41,789 bases of DNA. Origin: a virus. Location of the stretch: the IMG/VR virus record IMGVR_UViG_3300036860_000309, positions 1 through 41,789 of that record. One strand, 5' to 3'. The translations under genes and the position numbers were made by a program. Numbering within the stretch: the first letter of the stretch is position 1; every line of letters begins with the position of its first letter. Below the pieces are notes generated by a model. The model was not told the origin of the DNA. It saw only the letters and a list, made by a program, of their open reading frames with translations, and searched no databases. This document shows positions 37,535-41,789 of the stretch, in pieces.

Positions 37535-38638
37535 TCAGCGGTCCAAAAGTGCCATGGAGGGCCGAAGTCCAAACCAACGCTCCGCTTCGTCCTCATGCTT
37601 CAGGTCGAGGTAGTGGGAATGAATCATCGCCGGGCTGTTTCCCATCTCGAGGCTCAGTTCCTGAATGTCCTTCAGAATCGCAAGCCGATAGGATGCGAAG
37701 CTGTGCCGCAACGCGTCCGCCTTCCAGACGATGGATTTATCGGCGCGTTTGAGTCTGGGGAGGTAATGGCAGAAGCGACGCTCGGGTGCGACTGGGCCCC
37801 GTGCACCGCGCCATGGTTGAAGGAATGCGGCGGCGGCATCCGGCAAGGGCGCGAAGCGGCGACGGCGGGTTTTCGATACGCTTGCCGGCACATCGACCTT
37901 CGCCTTGTTCCAAAGGATGTTCTCCCACCGGATGCCGTCTTTGGCGTTTCGCTGTTCGGGCGCTATCTCTTCCGGTCGCAATCCGCAGAACGCGCCCAGC
38001 GCAATGGTCGGCAGCCATTCGGAATCGACAGCGCGCAGAATCGCCGTCAGCTCCGCCGGTGAATACGTCGAGACAGTTACCTCGACCTTCTTCCGTTCGA
38101 TGAGTTCCACCGGCGTCAGGTCCGTTCCGATGGAGCCGTCGCGCCGCGCGAATCGAATCAGCGCAACGATATCGGCAAGTACGTTGTTCCAACGCCTAGG
38201 TCCGACTCCCCTCCCCTCCAACCATGCCTCGACGCCCAAGCGGGACAGTTTTCCGACCGAACACGGGAACGATTTGGCGAAGAGATTCAGCGTGGATTTC
38301 AAGCCGCGGAGATGCTTTTCGCTGAGTCCCCGAAGTTCCTTCGTCGCCAGGAAACGCTGAACCAATTCTGGCACCGGCCTCGCGTTCCGTCGTTCGGAAC
38401 GCCAGCGGAGGAACTCGGCGTATTCATCGGGCTCTATCTTCAGGAGGTCAACCGTCCCCGCCTTGGTAGCGCCGAGCAATTCGCGAGCGCGTTCCTCCGC
38501 GTCCGCGAGGCTGCGCAGACGCACACGCTTCCTGTCGTACTCGTCCGGCTGCCAATCGAAACCGAAGCGCCCGTCGGCATATTGGAGGATGTCGATTTTC
38601 AGCGCGCCGTTCCTGAGAGTTTTACTTAGGTTCGCCAT
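37535..38638 (-). CDS. int: Tyrosine-type integrase, 367 aa
   Basis: Catalytic-domain motifs: Arg in GAFCGLRPEEI, the LRHSFASY box with the second Arg, and GNSPAMIHSHYLD with the nucleophilic Tyr. A core-binding SAM-like domain (residues about 90-180) and an N-terminal arm-binding part precede them. The residue usually His in HxxR, and the His of the GH box, differ (DALRH and GN). The C-terminus recalls integrases of Verrucomicrobiota/Planctomycetota. The 3' end abuts attP, and the last codons contain one arm-site candidate. Confidence 0.88.
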   Translation of the reverse strand: MANLSKTLRNGALKIDILQYADGRFGFDWQPDEYDRKRVRLRSLADAEERARELLGATKAGTVDLLKIEPDEYAEFLRWRSERRNARPVPELVQRFLATKELRGLSEKHLRGLKSTLNLFAKSFPCSVGKLSRLGVEAWLEGRGVGPRRWNNVLADIVALIRFARRDGSIGTDLTPVELIERKKVEVTVSTYSPAELTAILRAVDSEWLPTIALGAFCGLRPEEIAPEQRNAKDGIRWENILWNKAKVDVPASVSKTRRRRFAPLPDAAAAFLQPWRGARGPVAPERRFCHYLPRLKRADKSIVWKADALRHSFASYRLAILKDIQELSLEMGNSPAMIHSHYLDLKHEDEAERWFGLRPSMALLDR

Positions 38639-38717
38639 AGGTGGTTTTCCTCGTAAAAGGGGAAAAGGTCCGCATAGCCAGAATCGTTACTATTTTGTTA
38701 TCTTTGTATGCATGCGG

Positions 38718-38984
38718 TCACCCCTTGGACACCACCTTCTTGCGGCTCTTCCGTCGGCCCTTCTTGCGTTTCTTGCCATTCTGCGCGTCGATCCAGCTTA
38801 ATATTTTCTCCCGGTCTGCCTCGCTGACGTTGTCTAGATCAATGTTGAATTTCTGGCGGGCTTCCGAGCGGATTTTGGCGGCTACCCAGCCTGAAAAACT
38901 CAGGGAATCGCTCTCTGCGACTTGATCGCCGACAGCGTATTCCGCGGGTGGAAGGGTCATCGTTACCTTCACTTTTTTGTTCAT
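38718..38984 (-). CDS. Ribbon-helix-helix-like regulator, 88 aa
   Basis: ATG 38984 (NKKVKVTMTLPPAEYAVGDQVAESDSLSFSGWVAAKIRSEA) is chosen over the longer frame to 39047. A beta strand KVKVTMTLP and two helices fit an Arc/MetJ-type DNA-binding fold, followed by a lysine/arginine-rich tail (KKRKKGRRKSRKK). An inverted repeat of ACGTAC lies just upstream. Beside the integrase and divergent from the early operon, it may control integration or the early promoter. Confidence 0.55.
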   Translation of the reverse strand: MNKKVKVTMTLPPAEYAVGDQVAESDSLSFSGWVAAKIRSEARQKFNIDLDNVSEADREKILSWIDAQNGKKRKKGRRKSRKKVVSKG

Positions 38985-39081
38985 CACGTACGCATCGTTG
39001 TACGTACATTTACACAGAGCAAGAGAAAAAATCACATCAACCTTCAAAATTTAATTGCATCACACGTATGAATACACGTAT
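38985..39081. promoter_or_regulatory. Divergent control region with ACGTA boxes
   Basis: ACGTAC (38986-38991) and GTACGT (39000-39005) form an inverted repeat 2 nt from the regulator start. ACACGTAT occurs twice, 12 bp apart, at 39062 and 39074, over the start of the opposite gene. The middle is A/T-rich and would suit two promoters, though no clear -35/-10 pair can be assigned. This is the best candidate for the lysis-lysogeny switch. Confidence 0.5.
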
Positions 39082-39337
39082 CGTCCTCTCCTCCATGAAT
39101 CCACTGTCTGAAACCAGTCCCTCCACCGTGCGGCCAAAGGGGGCCGTAACCATCTACCAGCACTACGCGCTTTTCCGGATTCTCGGGGAGCTGCTGGAAG
39201 AAAAAGCCAAGAAGGGCGGCTACAAGGGTCCGCGGACGCCGAGCCAATTTTTCGAGCGCGAGACCATCCGCATCATCCGCCGCGAAGGTCGGAAGCTCGG
39301 GTTCAAACTTCCATCCGAATTCGCCGGACGGTCATGA
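39068..39337 (+). CDS. Hypothetical protein at head of early operon, 89 aa
   Basis: ATG 39068 or 39095 (MNPLSETSPSTV) may be the start; neither has a strong ribosome site. The middle YQHYALFRILGELLEEKAKKGGY and basic ETIRIIRREGRKLGF suggest a small helical DNA-binding protein. As the first gene after the divergent switch it could be a Cro-like regulator, by position only. Confidence 0.5.
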   Translation: MNTRIVLSSMNPLSETSPSTVRPKGAVTIYQHYALFRILGELLEEKAKKGGYKGPRTPSQFFERETIRIIRREGRKLGFKLPSEFAGRS

Positions 39338-39350
39338 TTACCTTCTTACC

Positions 39351-39436
39351 GCGGCCAGGCGCGTCAGAGCTGGGCTATGCCGGGCCCTGTAAGGCTAGGC
39401 GCGGCATAGCTAACACATCCGCCCTCATCCGGCGGA
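39351..39436 (+). repeat. Pentanucleotide NNGGC array 1 with terminal hairpin
   Basis: Thirteen in-phase 5-mers run from 39351 to 39415, seven ending exactly in GGC and most others in xGC. They end in ACACA and a hairpin TCCGCC-7 nt-GGCGGA (39418-39436), then AAGCTTTT and CTCATG of the next gene. It is a shorter copy of the array at 40070-40510. No other gene or ORF with credible composition lies here. Confidence 0.75.
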
Positions 39437-39449
39437 AAGCTTTTACCTC

Positions 39450-40043
39450 ATGAAAACACTGCAAACTACATGGACTGGCATCCGTCCTCTCGTGATGCAC
39501 AACGCCGCAATGGTCGATCCTCTGAACCCCCATGTTCGGCGGATCAAAGACATAAACTCCAAGGGCTCTAAGAAGCTCACGGACTCGGACCGAGAGGAGA
39601 TGCAGCGCCTTGAATGGGCTGGCTCTCTCTATTGGGACGAGAAGCTAGGCCTGCATATCCCCTCGGAGAACATCGAGAAGTGCATTCGCGAAGGCGCGAC
39701 GAAATCGCGACTCGGCAAGGCTGCGGAAGCTGCCTCATTCGTCACCGATCCCGTCGTTAAGCTCGACTGCGGCAAGTACCCGATGGACCTCGACAAGCTG
39801 TACGAGCTTTCCGAATACCAGTTCCGCAAGCCTGTGCGCATTCCGCCGAAGACTGGCGCGCGCATTATGAAGGTGCGGCCCGTCATCCCGACCGGCTGGA
39901 AACTGACCTTCGTCGTGGAGTTCGACGATTCGGTCATCAACTCGAAAGACATCGTCAAAGCTATGATCGACGCGGGTGCGCTGGTCGGCCTTGGCGATTG
40001 GCGTCCGAAGTTCGGGCGTTTCACCGTGGAGGTTTCGCAATGA
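39450..40043 (+). CDS. Conserved-type phage protein between two repeat arrays, 197 aa
   Basis: Starts TTWTGIRPLVMHNAAMVDPLNP and ends GALVGLGDWRPKFGRFTVEVSQ. These two words mark a phage protein type of unknown function. The closing GLGDWRPKFGRF looks like the glycine-rich loop of RAMP/Cas7-like RNA-binding folds, but this is a weak resemblance. The unusual NNGGC arrays lie directly before and after it, so it may bind or process them (inference). Confidence 0.65.
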   Translation: MKTLQTTWTGIRPLVMHNAAMVDPLNPHVRRIKDINSKGSKKLTDSDREEMQRLEWAGSLYWDEKLGLHIPSENIEKCIREGATKSRLGKAAEAASFVTDPVVKLDCGKYPMDLDKLYELSEYQFRKPVRIPPKTGARIMKVRPVIPTGWKLTFVVEFDDSVINSKDIVKAMIDAGALVGLGDWRPKFGRFTVEVSQ

Positions 40044-40069
40044 TTTGGCCTAGCTTTCTTAGGCATGTC

Positions 40070-40510
40070 CCCGCCGGGCCGGGCGCGGCAGGTCGAGGCA
40101 ATGCCGGGCTTCTCACACTACCGTCCCTCGGGGCGGTAGCAGAGAGGCCCGGTGATGCCTTGCAGGGCGAGGTATGGCACGGCAGTCCCCGGCTTTGCCG
40201 TCCGGGGCGGGGCATGGCCCGCCAATGCGGGGCATCGCTGTGCATAGCTATACACACCGCCCCGATTCGTCGGGGCGGCAGTATGGCAGTGCCCCGCTGG
40301 TCCCGGCAGTCCTCGGCTGTGCGCGGCATGGCGTGTCAAGTCCGGGCTTTACACATCGCTTCCGTTCGCGGGAGCGAAAGTAAGGCAGGGCAAGGCGTTG
40401 CGTGGCTGCGCTGGGCTCGGCTCGGCGGGGCAGTGCCCGGCCCGGCTTACCAAGGCTCTGCGGGGCATGTCTATCACACGCGCCCTAACACGGCGCGAAG
40501 CTTTCTAAAC
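40070..40510 (+). repeat. Pentanucleotide NNGGC array 2 with four hairpins
   Basis: About 60 in-phase 5-mers (consensus NNGGC) form four tracts broken by hairpins at 40108-40148, 40247-40287, 40346-40386 and 40479-40497. Within each tract the C recurs every 5 nt, with phase resetting only at hairpins. The first three hairpins share a plan: 7-bp outer stem, asymmetric ACA/CA or ACA/AA bulge, 9-bp inner stem, 4-nt loop (CTCG or TTCG). Open frames through it have biased composition and are not taken as genes. Confidence 0.8.
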
Positions 40511-40524
40511 TCATTTCCAACCTC

Positions 40525-41007
40525 ATGAACGAATCAAACGGCAATCATCAAACTGAACCAGTCAAGCTTCCGCTGCGGAAAACGTGCTTGGAGAACATGC
40601 GAGCCGCCGGAATCGCCCACGGTCAAATCTATCTGGCGGATTTCTTCGCGAAGGAACTGAGGTCCGAACCTGGCACCATGCGGTTCAAAATGGATGTTTC
40701 ATGGATTCGTCAGCAGTTACTGGACGACGGATTCTATCTCGAAGGACGACGACAAAATGGCAACTTCCTCATAGTCCCGGCTGACGCCAATCGACGCCAT
40801 GGTGCAGCGTACTCGCGCAACTCAAGCAAGCTGCTCAAGCGTGGCTATACGCTTCTAACCAATACCGACGTATCGCTGCTCTCGGAGAAAGATAGGAAAC
40901 TGCACGACGCGGAACAGGAGAAGATTGCCACACGGTTCGCGCTGAACCGTCGCTCCAAGCAGGTCTACAACGAACTGACCAAGACTAAACCTAAGCTCCT
41001 TCAATAA
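40525..41007 (+). CDS. Hypothetical basic protein, 160 aa
   Basis: Begins 15 nt after the terminal AAGCTTT of array 2. Contains RKTCLENMRAAGIAHGQIYLADFFAKEL and a DVSWIRQQLLDDGFYLEG stretch that could be a winged helix, with a strongly basic C-terminus (LNRRSKQVYNELTKTKPKLL). Likely nucleic-acid binding; no family was recognised. Confidence 0.6.
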   Translation: MNESNGNHQTEPVKLPLRKTCLENMRAAGIAHGQIYLADFFAKELRSEPGTMRFKMDVSWIRQQLLDDGFYLEGRRQNGNFLIVPADANRRHGAAYSRNSSKLLKRGYTLLTNTDVSLLSEKDRKLHDAEQEKIATRFALNRRSKQVYNELTKTKPKLLQ

Positions 41008-41009
41008 CC

Positions 41010-41171
41010 ATGCGCGCCCTAATCCAAGTAATCGCCGTCACATTTTTCCTATTCGGCGGCATCTTCTTTTCCGCAGTCATCTGCATCGCTCGCGCGTGCC
41101 TGCGCGCCGACCGTCGAAATAAACAACGCGACAGTCTCGGCGCGGCTGTGCTGAGGACCAAGAATCTATGA
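41010..41171 (+). CDS. Small membrane protein, 53 aa
   Basis: ATG 41010, 2 nt after the previous stop. One strong membrane segment (LIQVIAVTFFLFGGIFFSAVICIA) and a basic tail (RADRRNKQRD) give an N-out, C-in single-pass protein. Stop TGA overlaps the next ATG. Possibly a superinfection-exclusion or regulatory peptide, without direct evidence. Confidence 0.55.
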   Translation: MRALIQVIAVTFFLFGGIFFSAVICIARACLRADRRNKQRDSLGAAVLRTKNL

Positions 41172-41248
41172 CACTCTCCGCAGCGCAAACGAAACTCCCA
41201 CCTATGCGCGAGATAGCTACGCGCTCTGTGGGTGACAGAACGGGCTAA
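41168..41248 (+). CDS. Possible 26-aa peptide
   Basis: ATG overlaps the preceding stop; reads MTLSAAQTKLPPMREIATRS. Too short to judge; kept only for its coupled start. The 36 bp before the pentapeptide gene contain nothing else. Confidence 0.25.
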   Translation: MTLSAAQTKLPPMREIATRSVGDRTG

Positions 41249-41284
41249 TAGGCGAACCCGGCTGCGGGGACACTTCAATACCTC

Positions 41285-41789
41285 ATGAAAATCGAAATCA
41301 AAGACCAATGGACTGGCCGCATAATTTACAGCGGAGACCATGATTCCATCAAGGCCGCAATGGCGTCGGCGCTCAAAATGAAAGTGAACCTGTGCGACGC
41401 CAACCTGCGCGGCGCCAACCTGTGCGACGCCAACCTGCGCGGCGCCAACCTGCGCGGCGCCAACCTGTGCGACGCCAACCTGCGCGGCGCCGACCTGTGC
41501 GACGCCAACCTGCGCTGCGCCGACCTGTGCGACGCCAACCTGCGCGACGCCGACCTGCGCGACGCCAACCTGCGCGGCGCCAACCTGCGCGGCGCCGACC
41601 TGTGCGACGCCAACCTGCGCGGCGCCAACCTGTGCGACGCCAACCTGCGCGGCGCCGACCTGCGCGGCGCCGACCTGTGCGACGCCAACCTGCGCGGCGC
41701 CGACCTGCGCGGCGCCAACCTGCGCGACGCCGACCTGCGCGACGCCAACCTGCGCGGCGCCAACCTGCGCGGCGCCGACCTGTGCGACG
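41285..41789 (+). CDS. Pentapeptide-repeat protein, N-terminal part (continues at window start)
   Basis: Starts MKIEIKDQWTGRIIYSGDHDS, a 34-residue leader that precedes many phage pentapeptide proteins. About 27 tandem pentapeptides of the types NLRGA, NLCDA, DLRDA and DLCDA follow without a break to the window end. The last base, G41789, is in phase with G100 at the other end. Cys alternates with Arg at the third position in many repeats. The leader plus repeats plus the C-terminal domain at 1-453 make one gene. Confidence 0.85.
   Translation, partial: MKIEIKDQWTGRIIYSGDHDSIKAAMASALKMKVNLCDANLRGANLCDANLRGANLRGANLCDANLRGADLCDANLRCADLCDANLRDADLRDANLRGANLRGADLCDANLRGANLCDANLRGADLRGADLCDANLRGADLRGANLRDADLRDANLRGANLRGADLCD
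41690..41789. repeat. Terminal overlap, copy at right end
   Basis: Counterpart of bases 1-100 with two differences. It belongs to a longer tandem tract of 15-bp units from 41387 to the end. Because the units are so alike, the true number of repeats in the circular genome may be larger or smaller than shown. Confidence 0.85.

Noticed and set aside
39998-40528. Long plus-strand open frame through array 2 (also several minus-strand frames at 40021-40339)
   Set aside because: A 5-nt GC-rich period leaves most frames open. The products are Gly/Ala/Pro/Arg-rich with no fold-like pattern, and the DNA shows phased repeats and hairpins instead.
41326-41763. 145-aa minus-strand frame of repeated RRLASHR words
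   Set aside because: It is the exact antisense shadow of the pentapeptide tandem repeats.
41387-41789. CRISPR array
   Set aside because: The repeats are 15-bp units without spacers and translate to pentapeptides; no cas genes are present.

Overview
The window is the essentially complete genome of a temperate, lambda-like tailed phage, apparently a siphovirus, assembled as a circle. Its two ends lie inside one pentapeptide-repeat gene. Bases 1-100 match bases 41690-41789 with two mismatches, the last 77 exactly. Overlaying them gives a circle of about 41.69 kb and one uninterrupted reading frame across the join. Evidence for a phage: a lambda-type terminase pair, portal, S49 protease, scaffold, capsid, tape measure, tail fibre, holin and endolysin. 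Evidence for lysogeny: a tyrosine integrase beside a tRNA 3'-end attP. Signal peptides, a lipoprotein and a possible spanin pair suggest a diderm host. The integrase C-terminus recalls those of Verrucomicrobiota/Planctomycetota, but that host hint is weak.

Layout. (a) 38984-41789 and 1-9141: after a divergent switch at about 39.0 kb, a long, tightly overlapped rightward early operon. It encodes small unknown proteins, the pentapeptide protein, a recombination set (ERF annealing protein, YqaJ/lambda-Exo nuclease, RusA resolvase), an HNH nuclease and a replication pair (winged-helix initiator plus DnaC-like loader). (b) 9142-9405: non-coding control/packaging region with a parS/cosN-like palindrome and repeated TGAGAA sites. 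(c) 9406-18830: small terminase, four small genes, large terminase, an inverted membrane-protein gene between two structured elements, then gpW-position protein, portal, protease, scaffold, capsid and decoration protein. (d) 18904-22003: glycosylation cassette with a 747-aa glycosyltransferase-glycosyltransferase-methyltransferase fusion. (e) 21939-25839: leftward block carrying three head-tail joining genes followed by DNA-binding and zinc-motif proteins. (f) 25889-34261: tail genes and fibres. (g) 34301-36605: lysis genes. (h) 36629-38984: leftward cargo genes, attP, integrase and a small regulator.

The most unusual feature is at 39.35-39.44 and 40.07-40.51 kb. There, long tracts of strictly phased 5-nt repeats (NNGGC) are punctuated by hairpins whose outer stems covary between copies. 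These arrays flank a single 197-aa gene and look like a structured RNA or ssDNA element. No function could be assigned from sequence alone. All family assignments are from reading motifs by eye; no database search was run.
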